Assembly (NCBI RefSeq): GCF_004634425.1
Contig: NZ_SBJL01000003.1
Span: 434,001 to 498,000 of the forward strand
Length of the DNA stretch: 64,000 nucleotides
DNA from: Vitreimonas flagellata
Lineage (GTDB): Bacteria; Pseudomonadota; Alphaproteobacteria; Caulobacterales; Aquidulcibacteraceae
Direction: 5' to 3'
A program made the position numbers and the translations under genes. The notes beneath the pieces are model-generated. The model worked only from the letters and a program-made list of their open reading frames with translations. It had not been told where the DNA came from and made no database searches. Positions within the stretch are counted from its first letter, which is position 1. Every line of letters starts with the position of its first letter. This document shows, in pieces, positions 25,558 to 35,210 of this stretch.

Positions 25558-25581
25558 GGTCTTTCGCAACTGCGAAAGACC
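25558..25581. promoter_or_regulatory. perfect 11-bp inverted repeat upstream of mcd
   Basis: GGTCTTTCGCA, AC spacer, TGCGAAAGACC, ending 32 bases before the mcd ATG. With only two unpaired bases it is a poor hairpin but a good dimeric-regulator operator. It has no match to the ccr/ecm motif, so mcd may answer to a different regulator. Confidence 0.55.
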
Positions 25582-25613
25582 GGCTTTAGTGCCCTGACTC
25601 GGGAGGAGATAGC

Positions 25614-27233
25614 ATGTCCGCTGAATTGCTGGCTGGGCTCGATCAAGCCGCCAACAACGCCGCCAAGTACGCCGAAGCGGCGCGCGACGCGGTAAAGCCG
25701 CTCGTGTCGAAGGGCGGCAAGATCGACCGCGTGGCTCTCCATCGCGAACAGCATGTCGTGCACGGCCTGGCCTGGGTCGCCACCTATGCTGAGACGCTGC
25801 GCGAAGTCCGCGATTGGGCGCGCGCGTTGGGCGCGAAGGGCGCGTTCGGCGAGACCGAGCAGCTGTTGGCGAAATTGCTGGTTGCTGAGTATAGCGCCCA
25901 ACTCGCCGGCGGCGTGCCGATGACGCAAGTCGAGATCATCCGCCCGGATCATTTTGGCGTAGTCGCGCCTGCTGTGGCGCTCACGATCACGCAAGCGGAG
26001 AAGAGCCGGCTCGCGGCGCTGCTGCATGAGTCACAAGGCCGCGCCACGGTGGAGAACACCAACCTCGATTCTGATTTCGAGATGATCCGCGATCAATTCC
26101 GCAAATTCGCTGACGACAAGATCATGCCGTATGCGCACGGCTGGCACTGCAACGACGAACTGATCCCACTCGAAATTCTGAATGAGATGGGCGAACTCGG
26201 CGTGTTCGGCCTCACCATTCCGGAAGAATACGGCGGCTCAGGTTTGGGCAAGACGGCGATGTGCGTTGTCTCCGAGGAACTTTCGCGCGCTTGGATTGGC
26301 GCGGGCTCGCTCGGTACGCGCAGCGAGATCGCGGCCGAGCTAATTCTGATCGGCGGCACGGCCGAACAAAAAGCCGAATGGCTGCCGAAGATCGCGAGCG
26401 CAGAAATTCTACCGACGGCGGTGTTCACTGAGCCGAACACTGGCTCTGATTTGGGCTCACTTCGCACACGCGCGGTGAAGGATGGCGAGCACTACGTCGT
26501 CACCGGCAACAAGACCTGGATCACGCATGCCGCCCGCGCCGATGTCATGACGCTGCTGGTGCGCACCGATCCGAACACCAATGGCTTCAACGGCCTTTCC
26601 ATGCTGCTCGCGCCCAAGCAGCGCGGCGATGACGCGACCCCGTTCCCGACGCCGGGTATGAGCGGCGGCGAGATCGAGGTGATCGGCTATCGCGGCATGA
26701 AGGAATACGAGATCGGCTTCGACGGTTTCAAAGTGCCGGCGGGTAATCTCCTCGGCGGCGTTGAAGGCCAAGGCTTCAAGCAGTTGATGGCGACGTTTGA
26801 AAGCGCGCGAATTCAAACCGCAGCCCGCGCTGTCGGTGTGGCGCAGAGCGCGCTTGAACTCGGGCTGAAGTACGCGATCGACCGCAAGCAATTCGGTCAG
26901 GAGATTTTCGAGTTCCCGCGTGTGTCGAACAAGCTTGTGATGATCGCCGCGGAAGTTATGGCGGTGCGCCAGCTGACGTATTTCTCGGCGCGCCGGAAGG
27001 ACAGCGGCAAACGCTGCGATCTCGAAGCGGGCATGGCGAAGCTCTTGGCGGCGCGTGTGGCGTGGGCGGCGGCTGATAACGCGCTGCAGATCCACGGCGG
27101 CAACGGTTTTGCGGTGGAATACCCGATCAGCCGTGTGTTGGCTGATGCGCGCATCCTCAACATCTTCGAAGGCGCTGGCGAAATCCAAGCCATGGTGATC
27201 GCGCGCCGGCTCTTGGAAGAGGGCGCCAATTAG
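25614..27233 (+). CDS. mcd: (2S)-methylsuccinyl-CoA dehydrogenase
   Basis: Oxidises (2S)-methylsuccinyl-CoA to mesaconyl-C1-CoA in the ethylmalonyl-CoA pathway. At 539 residues it has the ~150-residue N-terminal extension characteristic of Mcd and absent from ordinary ~380-residue acyl-CoA dehydrogenases: DRVALHREQHVVHGLAWVATYAETLREV, then GGVPMTQVEIIRP. The dehydrogenase core runs from ~150, with FGLTIPEEYGGSG, the FAD-contacting TEPNTGSDLGSLRT and the C-terminal QIHGGNGFAVEYPISR. GGAGGAG precedes the ATG. It is 12 kb from ccr. Assignment rests on recalled family features; a generic acyl-CoA dehydrogenase is the alternative. Confidence 0.88.
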   Translation: MSAELLAGLDQAANNAAKYAEAARDAVKPLVSKGGKIDRVALHREQHVVHGLAWVATYAETLREVRDWARALGAKGAFGETEQLLAKLLVAEYSAQLAGGVPMTQVEIIRPDHFGVVAPAVALTITQAEKSRLAALLHESQGRATVENTNLDSDFEMIRDQFRKFADDKIMPYAHGWHCNDELIPLEILNEMGELGVFGLTIPEEYGGSGLGKTAMCVVSEELSRAWIGAGSLGTRSEIAAELILIGGTAEQKAEWLPKIASAEILPTAVFTEPNTGSDLGSLRTRAVKDGEHYVVTGNKTWITHAARADVMTLLVRTDPNTNGFNGLSMLLAPKQRGDDATPFPTPGMSGGEIEVIGYRGMKEYEIGFDGFKVPAGNLLGGVEGQGFKQLMATFESARIQTAARAVGVAQSALELGLKYAIDRKQFGQEIFEFPRVSNKLVMIAAEVMAVRQLTYFSARRKDSGKRCDLEAGMAKLLAARVAWAAADNALQIHGGNGFAVEYPISRVLADARILNIFEGAGEIQAMVIARRLLEEGAN

Positions 27234-27258
27234 GGCATCAAAGCGCGAAGGAGTCTCC

Positions 27259-27582
27259 ATGCGCGCCTTGTTGGCTTTTGCTTTCTTGACCCTCGCGGCG
27301 TGCGGGCCGCAAGCCCAACCGGGCTACACACCTGAATATTCGTTCGGGTTTACGCAAAGCTGCACCGCGCGCAGCGGGTCGCACGAATTGTGCACCTGCA
27401 TCTGGGGCAAGATTGAAACGAACGTCTCACGCGCCGATTTCGACGCGCTTGAGCGGATGACGCCGGCAGAGCGCGAAGTGCACCCGCTGAATGCGCAGAT
27501 CCAAGGTTATGCGGTCGAGTGCGCCGCAAACTTGCCGCAACCGGCCGTCAATCCTGGTGTGGAACCGGAGACCGTTCCATGA
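27259..27582 (+). CDS. small cysteine-containing lipoprotein
   Basis: The 107-residue protein has a lipobox (LTLAAC, Cys15). The mature part has SCTARSGSHELCTCIWGKIETNVSRADFDALERM, with a Cys-x-Cys pair and a later ECAAN cysteine. The same layout recurs in the lipoprotein at 28108, which makes the two paralogues. It begins 25 bases after mcd and its TGA overlaps the next ATG. Function unknown. Confidence 0.7.
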   Translation: MRALLAFAFLTLAACGPQAQPGYTPEYSFGFTQSCTARSGSHELCTCIWGKIETNVSRADFDALERMTPAEREVHPLNAQIQGYAVECAANLPQPAVNPGVEPETVP

Positions 27583-28013
27583 CGTTGTCGGGCGTTATGC
27601 GCGTTGTGCTCAATCGAACCACGTTGTCTGGCCTCGCGCTGGCGAGTGCGCTCGTGGCGGCCGCGTGCGCGTCGAGCGCACCTTCTGCGCCGCTCTCCGG
27701 CACACGCTGGCAGGCGCAAACCATCGAGGGCGCGCCCGTCGCCTATCGCACGCCCACCATCGAATTCGCCGCCGACCGCATTAGCGGCACGGGCGGCTGC
27801 AATCGCTATTTCGGGACGTACCAAATCATAGGCGCGCAAATCAGCGTGGCTGACGTGGGCGCAACGGAGATGGCGTGCGAGCCAGTGGTGATGGCGCAAG
27901 AGGCGGCGTTTCACACGGCTTTGGGCGACGCGCGCACGTATCGCCGCGAAGGCGAAACGCTGATTTTGGCCTCCGCGAGCGGAGATGTGCTCGTTTTTCG
28001 ACCGGCTCAATAG
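27579..28013 (+). CDS. META-domain lipoprotein
   Basis: The 144-residue protein has a signal ending in a lipobox-like VAAAC and a META (DUF306) domain: GTRWQAQTIEGAPV, PTIEFAADRISGTGGCNRYFGTYQI and VGATEMACEPVVMAQEAAFHTAL. META domains occur in HslJ and related envelope-stress or secreted proteins. ATG 27579 overlaps the previous stop (ATGA) and is the best start, though MRVVLNRTTLSG at 27597 would also give a signal peptide. Confidence 0.82.
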   Translation: MTLSGVMRVVLNRTTLSGLALASALVAAACASSAPSAPLSGTRWQAQTIEGAPVAYRTPTIEFAADRISGTGGCNRYFGTYQIIGAQISVADVGATEMACEPVVMAQEAAFHTALGDARTYRREGETLILASASGDVLVFRPAQ

Positions 28014-28074
28014 CTTTTAACCGCGTTCGGGTGCGGCTCTTTTAACCGTCCGCGCGCATAATCGTGGCTAACGA

Positions 28075-28091
28075 CCGGCAATAATTGCCGG
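28075..28091. promoter_or_regulatory. 17-base palindrome before the second CxC lipoprotein
   Basis: CCGGCAAT-A-ATTGCCGG is a perfect palindrome with a one-base centre, 16 bases before the ATG at 28108 and next to its ribosome site. The 10-mer CTTTTAACCG also occurs twice just upstream (28014 and 28039). Together they look like operator sequence in a 94-base gap. Confidence 0.4.
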
Positions 28092-28107
28092 CCTGGAGGT
28101 CGCGACG

Positions 28108-28380
28108 ATGCGTGCGCGCGTTCTGTCTCTTATGGCGGCTTTGGCGCTCGCTGCGTGCGGTGCGGCTGAGCCCAATCCCTATCCCGCCGAAGCGCGGACG
28201 CATTTTGAATCGTCTTGCCCGCCGGATAGCGCCGTGTGCTCGTGCACGTGGGACAACCTCACGCGCACGCTCACATACGAAGAATATGAAGCAGCGCTCG
28301 CGCGTTTCCGCGAAGAGGGCCTGATGGACCCACGCGTGACGCGCGCGCGCACGCAATGCCTCGAACGGCACCGCGAATAG
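28108..28380 (+). CDS. small CxC lipoprotein, paralogue of the one at 27259
   Basis: The 90-residue protein has lipobox LALAAC (Cys17). Its mature part SSCPPDSAVCSCTWDNLTRTLTYEEYEAAL aligns with the 27259 protein (CTCIWGKIETNVSRADFDAL) in the C-x-C, W, and the following Y/F-E/D-x-x-E/D-A-L turn, ending ARTQCLERH. The two flank the META protein. GGAGG precedes the ATG. Function unknown. Confidence 0.7.
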   Translation: MRARVLSLMAALALAACGAAEPNPYPAEARTHFESSCPPDSAVCSCTWDNLTRTLTYEEYEAALARFREEGLMDPRVTRARTQCLERHRE

Positions 28381-28381
28381 A

Positions 28382-28780
28382 TCAGCCCTTTCTGCCGATC
28401 ATATTGTCCACGCTCCACGACCCGCCGCCTGCGGCGGCCATGTAGAGGAACGTGAAGCAGAACATGATGGCGAGCTCGCCTTGGTTCTGGATCGGGTAAA
28501 ACGCTTGCGGCGCGTGCGCCATCCAATAGGCGACGGCCATCATGCCCGAGAGCACGAACGCGACAGGACGCGTGAAGAGGCCAATGGCGAGCAATGCGCC
28601 GCCGACCAATTCGAGCACGCCGGCAAACCAGATGAGCGTCATTGGTTCAGGCGGTTGCGCGAACATTTCGGTGGCAGGGAAGCCAAGCAGCTTCGCCGTG
28701 CCATGCGCCATGAAAAGCAGCGCCGACATGATGCGTAAAATGCTGAGCAACGCGCCGGAATATTTGCTGAGAAAACCCAT
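28382..28780 (-). CDS. DoxX-family membrane protein
   Basis: The 132-residue protein has the four-helix DoxX fold: ILRIMSALLFMAHGTAKLLGFP at the N-terminus, then IWFAGVLELVGGALLAIGLFTRPVAFVLSGMMAVAYWMAHAPQAF, and a C-terminal helix. Relatives act in terminal-oxidase or thiosulphate:quinone contexts but most are uncharacterised. GGAGGG precedes the ATG. It converges on the 28108 lipoprotein gene. Confidence 0.9.
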   Translation of the reverse strand: MGFLSKYSGALLSILRIMSALLFMAHGTAKLLGFPATEMFAQPPEPMTLIWFAGVLELVGGALLAIGLFTRPVAFVLSGMMAVAYWMAHAPQAFYPIQNQGELAIMFCFTFLYMAAAGGGSWSVDNMIGRKG

Positions 28781-28839
28781 GTTCGATCCCTCCGATCGGG
28801 GGAGCTAAGGGTGCGTCGCGGATTTTGGCGAGAAGATTC

Positions 28840-29454
28840 TTATGACGGGCGACGGCTTTGCAGTGCAGCAAAGAGCGTCCCGTCGTCCAGAAGGTCGAGT
28901 TCGCCGCCGACGGGTACGCCGTGTGAGAGGCGGCTGACCGTGATGCCAATGGGCTGCAGGCGCTCGGCGAGATAATGCCCAGTGGTTTGGCCATCGACGG
29001 TGGCCGAGAGCGCCAGGATCACTTCGCGCACGCCCGGTGCGCTGGCGCGTTCGATCAATTTGGCGATGCGCAGATCGTCGGGCCGCACACCATCGAGTGC
29101 AGAGAGCAAACCGCCCAGCACATGGTAGCGACCTTTGAACGCGCCCGCGCGCTCCAACGCCCAGACGTCGCCGACTTCAGCAACGACGCAGATCAGGCCG
29201 TCATCGCGCTCGGGCTTGCTGCAAAGCGCGCACGGGTCTTGCGTATCGAGCGAACCGCACGTGGAGCAGGCGCGCACTTTCTCCGCCGCCTCCGATAGCG
29301 CGGAGGCCAGCGGCACCATCAGCGCGTCCTTCTTCTTCAGAAGCTGCAACGCCGCACGTCGCGCCGAGCGGGGGCCGAGGCCGGGCACCTTCGCCAGCAA
29401 CGCGATCAGCGCCTCAATCTCAGGGGCGGCGGTGGTGGATTTGCTGGAACGCAT
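28840..29454 (-). CDS. recR: recombination protein RecR
   Basis: Part of the RecFOR pathway that loads RecA at gaps. The 204-residue protein has the N-terminal helix-hairpin-helix ([20 protein letters not shown]), a C4 zinc finger ([16 protein letters not shown]), the Toprim domain ([26 protein letters not shown]) and the C-terminal Walker-B-like [18 protein letters not shown] and [20 protein letters not shown]. In many bacteria recR directly follows dnaX-ybaB; here two unrelated genes lie between. Confidence 0.97.
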   Translation of the reverse strand: MRSSKSTTAAPEIEALIALLAKVPGLGPRSARRAALQLLKKKDALMVPLASALSEAAEKVRACSTCGSLDTQDPCALCSKPERDDGLICVVAEVGDVWALERAGAFKGRYHVLGGLLSALDGVRPDDLRIAKLIERASAPGVREVILALSATVDGQTTGHYLAERLQPIGITVSRLSHGVPVGGELDLLDDGTLFAALQSRRPS

Positions 29455-29513
29455 CGCTCACAAATAACGATCCCGACGCGTTGGCGCGAGGGGCTTCCAG
29501 GCCGCATCTTCAG

Positions 29514-30536
29514 CTAAGTCGGCAGTTTTCGGACATGATCCGGCACCGCGCAGCGGCGGCGATACTCGGCAGGTGATTCGCCGACATAGCGCTTGAACAA
29601 GCGCCGGAACGAAGCGGCGTCCATGTAGCCGACCTGCTCGCCGATCGCCTCGATCGGGCTGTCGCTGGTTTCGAGCATTTGCTTGCTCTCCTCGATGCGC
29701 AGGCGCTGCACGTATTCCAGTGGGGCAAAGCCTGTGGCGGCCCTGAAGCGGCGGGCGAAGGTTTTCTCCGTGAGCTGCGCGCGGGCTGTCATTGCGGAGA
29801 CGATGTCGGGCTCAGCGTAATTCTGCGCCGCCCATTCTTGCACGGCATGGATCGCGGCGTCGTCGCGCTGGGGTTTGGTGACGAGCCGCGCGTACGGGTT
29901 CTGCCCCTGGTGATGCCAATCGAAGAGCGACATCTTCGCTAGTCGTCGCGCTTCTTCTTGGCTTACAAAACGCCCGACGAGATAGAGTACGAGATCCGTC
30001 CACGACGTCGCGCCGCCAGCGGAGACAATGCTGCCGTCGTCGTCGGCGGTGACGATGATGCGATCGCCGCGCACCTTGATTTGCGGATATTCCTTCCGCA
30101 TCGGATCAACGAACGCCCAATGCGTTGTCGCTTCGCGTCCATCGAGCAGCCCGGCTGCGGCGAGCGCGAATGAGCCGGTGCAAGAGGAGACCACGCGCGA
30201 GCCGTTCGCGTGCGCATCGCGCAACCAGCGCAGCACTTCGGGATTGTTGCGGCCGAACTCGGCGCCGGAGGCAATCAGGATCGACGGCACGAAGATGATG
30301 TCTGGGCGCGGCAGTGAGGCGAGCGTGCCCTGTGGGTTGATGTTCACGCCGGTGCTGGTCTGCATCATTGCGCCATCGGTGGAGACGATTTGTGGCGCGA
30401 ACGCTGGCGCTTCCGGCTCGCCCATGACGCGGTTCCACAGCACGCCCACCGCCCAGAACGCATCATGGATGCCGAGCGCCACCCAGGGCTCGACCTCCGG
30501 CGTCGCCAGGATCGCGATTTGGATCGGCCGCTGCAC
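29514..30536 (-). CDS. GlxA-family transcriptional regulator (DJ-1/PfpI + AraC)
   Basis: The 340-residue protein has an amidotransferase-like N-domain (PRPDIIFVPSILIASG, the elbow VVSSCTGSFALAAAGLLDG, and TTHWAFVD) fused to a C-terminal AraC helix-turn-helix pair (SAMTARAQLTEKTFARRFRAATGFAPLEYVQRLRIEESKQMLE, then SFRRLFKRYVGESPAEYRRR). Members sense small molecules and activate catabolic genes. The start is GTG 30536 with GGAG 8 bases upstream; TTG 30539 is possible. It is divergent from the diiron gene, its likely target. Confidence 0.92.
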   Translation of the reverse strand: MQRPIQIAILATPEVEPWVALGIHDAFWAVGVLWNRVMGEPEAPAFAPQIVSTDGAMMQTSTGVNINPQGTLASLPRPDIIFVPSILIASGAEFGRNNPEVLRWLRDAHANGSRVVSSCTGSFALAAAGLLDGREATTHWAFVDPMRKEYPQIKVRGDRIIVTADDDGSIVSAGGATSWTDLVLYLVGRFVSQEEARRLAKMSLFDWHHQGQNPYARLVTKPQRDDAAIHAVQEWAAQNYAEPDIVSAMTARAQLTEKTFARRFRAATGFAPLEYVQRLRIEESKQMLETSDSPIEAIGEQVGYMDAASFRRLFKRYVGESPAEYRRRCAVPDHVRKLPT

Positions 30537-30650
30537 CAATCAATCTCCACTCTTGTCCATTTTGCCTCTATCAAGGGTGTTCCGCCACTCCAGATTGTTC
30601 TCTGGGCGGCGCATGTCTCTGTCGCGGGTTGGACGCAAGGAGGCGCTTAG

Positions 30651-31556
30651 GTGCAACACCATAATTATCAAACGCTGCTCGACGTCTCGAAGCGCGTGAA
30701 TTGGCGGATTGACGACATTATCGGCGGCGACAAAAGGCTCGATTTCAGCAAGCCGTTTTTGCCGGAGGCGTTCGCGCGCACGCAAGCGCTGTCGTTTCTC
30801 TCGGATCGCGAGCGGCTGACGCTTAATCACATTCGCGCGCACGGCTATCTGGCCATGTTCGCGCTGGTCGAAGGCTTCATTCTGCCATTCGTGAACACAG
30901 CGATCGCGCATGATGACGGCACGCCGTATCGCGCGCCGGCCTTGCAGCAATTCGCGAGCGAAGAAGTGAAGCACATGGAATTATTTCGGCGCTTCTTGAT
31001 TGAATTCCGGGACGGCTTCGGCACCGAAAGCAGTTTTCTCGGTCCGCCGGAAGCTATCCGCGACGCGGTTTTGGCGCATAGCGAAATGTCGGTGGCGATC
31101 GCGACGCTTGGCATCGAGTGGATGTCGCAAGCGCATTACGTCGAGAGCGTGCGCGACGACGGCGATCTCGATCCGCAATTCAAAAGCCTGCTGAAGCATC
31201 ATTGGCAGGAGGAATCGCAGCACGCGCGGCTCGATGCGTTGCTGTTGAAGGAATTGGCGCGCAACGCGACGGCAGCGCAGATCGAACGCGCGATCGACGA
31301 ATATTTTGAGATCGGCGGGTTTCTCGATGGCGGTCTGCGCAGCTTGGCGGAGCTTGATCTGGCGAGCTTCGAACGCGCGACGGGGCGTGCGCTCAACGCC
31401 GATCAAAAGGCGGAGTTTCTGAGCGTCCAGCATCAAGCGTTGCGCTGGACGTTCCTCGGCTCCGCCATGCGCAACAAGAACTTTCTAGCTGCGTTGGGTG
31501 AGCTCGGCGGCTCCGCGCGGGCGCGTGTCGAAGAGGCGTCGGCGATGTTCTGCTGA
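30651..31556 (+). CDS. ferritin-like diiron protein
   Basis: The 301-residue, mostly helical protein has carboxylate-bridged diiron ligand patterns: E74, the E105-x-x-H108 pair (SEEVKHMEL), a Glu in GIEWMSQAHY near 160 and an E-x-x-H in EESQHARLD near 192. This resembles AurF-type N-oxygenases and related diiron oxidases, but I cannot name the substrate. GTG start with AAGGAGG 9 bases upstream. Divergent from the GlxA-type regulator. Confidence 0.72.
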   Translation: MQHHNYQTLLDVSKRVNWRIDDIIGGDKRLDFSKPFLPEAFARTQALSFLSDRERLTLNHIRAHGYLAMFALVEGFILPFVNTAIAHDDGTPYRAPALQQFASEEVKHMELFRRFLIEFRDGFGTESSFLGPPEAIRDAVLAHSEMSVAIATLGIEWMSQAHYVESVRDDGDLDPQFKSLLKHHWQEESQHARLDALLLKELARNATAAQIERAIDEYFEIGGFLDGGLRSLAELDLASFERATGRALNADQKAEFLSVQHQALRWTFLGSAMRNKNFLAALGELGGSARARVEEASAMFC

Positions 31557-31595
31557 TTTGTCTTGTGGGCTGGCGGCGTTTCGGCGCCGTCAGTC

Positions 31596-31919
31596 TCAGA
31601 ACGGCATCTTAAAGCCGGGCAGAATTCCCAGGCCGCCGCTTAGGCCCTTCATCTCATCATTCTGCGCTGTCTCGAGCTTCCGGCGCGCGTCGTCGTGGGC
31701 GGCTTTGATCAGGTCTTCGAGGATTTCGCGTTCGTCGGCGACCATGAGCGAAGGATCGATCGCGATGCCGAGCAGGGCGTTCTTGCCGGAGATGCGCAGT
31801 TTCACCATGCCGCCGCCGGCTGTGCCTTCGACTTCCATGGCCTCAAGCTTCTTCTGCGCCTCGTTGATCTTGGCCTGCATCTGCTGCGCTTGGCGCATGA
31901 TCTGCGAGATGTCTTTCAT
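31596..31919 (-). CDS. ybaB: YbaB/EbfC nucleoid-associated protein
   Basis: The 107-residue DNA-binding dimer carries the family motif QAQQMQAKINEAQKKLEAMEVEGTAGGGMVKL, then GIAIDPSLM and DLIKAAHDDARRKLE. It binds DNA non-specifically and is linked to recombination and replication functions. Its start overlaps the end of dnaX by 4 bases (ATGA), the classical arrangement. Confidence 0.96.
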   Translation of the reverse strand: MKDISQIMRQAQQMQAKINEAQKKLEAMEVEGTAGGGMVKLRISGKNALLGIAIDPSLMVADEREILEDLIKAAHDDARRKLETAQNDEMKGLSGGLGILPGFKMPF

Positions 31920-33661
31920 CGGTCGGCTTCCTTCTTGCGCGCCGGGGAGGGCGCGGTCTTGTTCTGAGACGGCATCTGCACGACGTCGCCACCGCTGGTT
32001 TCTTCCTGCGGTTGGCGCACGGCGGTGATTTCAGCACCGGGGAAATGCTTCAATGCCTCGGCGATGAAGGGCTGGCGCTTCAATTCTTCCATCGCGCGTT
32101 GGCGTTCGCGCAGGCGGCGTTCGGCAAGGCTTTCGACGGACGCGTTGGTGCTTTCCACTCCGCGCACGCGCCATTCGATTTCGGTGATCTCTTCGAGAAA
32201 ATCTTTGATCTGGCGGATGAGGTCGCGTGGCTGGTCGGGCGCCGACACGAACACGAGGTCGCCTGTGGGCGAATATTGGACCACTTTCATGCGGTCGAGT
32301 TGGATTTCGAGCTCGATCATGCGCGCATCGGAAACGGCGCGGAGCAAATCTTCGAAGGTTTGGAGGCGATGTGTTGGCGCAGACGGCGGCGGTGGCGCCT
32401 TGTTGACGGTCGGTGTGTCGTGCAGCGGTTCGCGGGAAGGCGGCGCCGAAGGCCGGCTGGAAGCCGTCGGTCCGTCTCTGAGTAAGCGCGCGGCTTCTTC
32501 AGGCGGCGGCAGCGATTGCGCGGCGCAAATGCGGACCATCGCCATTTCGACGGCGGCGATCGGATCGGGCGCTTTGCTGGCTTCTTCGAGCGCCTTCAGC
32601 AGCATCTGCCATATGCGCGAAAGCTGCGCGGGCGACAGCTTTTCGGCGAGGCCGCGCACGCGCCCGACCCAATCAGCGCCGCCAATGATGCGCGCGTCAG
32701 CGCCGAGCGCTTGGGCGCGGGCGGCCTCGTGGCCGATGTCGAGCAGATCGCGCAGGATGAGCGTTGGATCAGCGCCGCTGTCGTATTGGCTGCGCGCTTC
32801 AGTGATTGCGGTTTTAGCGTCGCCCTTGGAGATGGCGTCGAAAAGATCGAGCACGCGAGCGCGATCGGCGAGGCCGAGCATGTCGCGCACGTCCGCCGCG
32901 CTGACTGTTTCACCCGGCTTTTGCACCAACGCTTGGTCCAGGAGCGAAAGGCCATCTCGGGCGGAGCCTTCGGCGGCGCGGGCGATCAGCGCGATGCCGT
33001 CCGAATCGACCTTCACGCCTTCCTTGGCGCAGATCTTGCCGAGGTGGGTGGCCAGCCGCTCGCTATCGATGCGCTTCAGATCAAAGCGTTGGCAACGCGA
33101 GAGCACGGTGACGGGCACTTTGCGGATTTCCGTCGTCGCGAACATGAATTTCACGTGCGGCGGCGGTTCTTCCAATGTCTTCAAAAGGCCGTTGAACGCG
33201 GCCGTTGAGAGCATGTGCACTTCGTCGATGATGTAGATCTTGTAGCGCGCCATGACGGGCGCGTAGCGAACGCTGTCCAGAATTTCGCGAATGTCGTTGA
33301 TGCCGGTGCGGGAGGCGGCGTCCATCTCGAACACGTCGGGATGGCGGCTCTCCATGATGGCCTGGCAATGCTCGCCCGGCGGATCGAGTTCGACGCTGGG
33401 GTGATCAATGTCGCCGCGCTTGTAATTCAGCGCGCGCGCTAGCAGGCGGGCTGTCGTGGTTTTGCCGACGCCGCGCACGCCGGTCAGCATCGTCGCGTGC
33501 GGAATGCGGCCAAGCGCGAACGAATTGGCGATGGTGCGCACCATCGCCTCCTGACCGATCAGGTCTTCGAAGGTCTTCGGCCGATATTTTCGGGCCAGAA
33601 CGACATAGCCAGCGCCGCTCGTATCGTCGCCGAAAAGGCCGGGGGATTGGGATTCGCTCAC
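31916..33661 (-). CDS. dnaX: DNA polymerase III subunit gamma/tau
   Basis: Clamp-loader ATPase of the replicative polymerase. Visible: GVRGVGKTTTARLLARALN (Walker A, ~residues 60-68), IIDEVHMLS (Walker B), ATTEIRKVPVTVLSRCQRFDL (sensor 1 and SRC arginine finger), then a Pro/Ser/Ala-rich linker (~400-440) and a tau-like C-domain. Only one Cys (GEHCQAIME) remains where many DnaX proteins have a four-cysteine zinc site, as I recall for other alphaproteobacteria. The 581 residues include the tau region; I saw no obvious slippery A/T run for a programmed frameshift to gamma. Confidence 0.95.
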   Translation of the reverse strand: MSESQSPGLFGDDTSGAGYVVLARKYRPKTFEDLIGQEAMVRTIANSFALGRIPHATMLTGVRGVGKTTTARLLARALNYKRGDIDHPSVELDPPGEHCQAIMESRHPDVFEMDAASRTGINDIREILDSVRYAPVMARYKIYIIDEVHMLSTAAFNGLLKTLEEPPPHVKFMFATTEIRKVPVTVLSRCQRFDLKRIDSERLATHLGKICAKEGVKVDSDGIALIARAAEGSARDGLSLLDQALVQKPGETVSAADVRDMLGLADRARVLDLFDAISKGDAKTAITEARSQYDSGADPTLILRDLLDIGHEAARAQALGADARIIGGADWVGRVRGLAEKLSPAQLSRIWQMLLKALEEASKAPDPIAAVEMAMVRICAAQSLPPPEEAARLLRDGPTASSRPSAPPSREPLHDTPTVNKAPPPPSAPTHRLQTFEDLLRAVSDARMIELEIQLDRMKVVQYSPTGDLVFVSAPDQPRDLIRQIKDFLEEITEIEWRVRGVESTNASVESLAERRLRERQRAMEELKRQPFIAEALKHFPGAEITAVRQPQEETSGGDVVQMPSQNKTAPSPARKKEADR

Positions 33662-33800
33662 GCTCGAAACCTAGGGGGTTTCGCCAGAAATGCGACCCCG
33701 CCCCGGCCTAAGCGAAGGCGCGGCTACGGTAAATCTACACCTTTTGTTTAGCGAAGCGCCTTCCGGGTTGCCCTAAGGGCGCAAAGACCCGGAGGAAAGC

Positions 33801-35206
<1,406 letters not shown>

Positions 35207-35210
<4 letters not shown>

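Noticed and set aside
32012-33236. Plus-strand frames (157 to 403 codons) opposite dnaX
   Set aside because: They are antisense shadows of dnaX, with Arg/Ser-rich composition.
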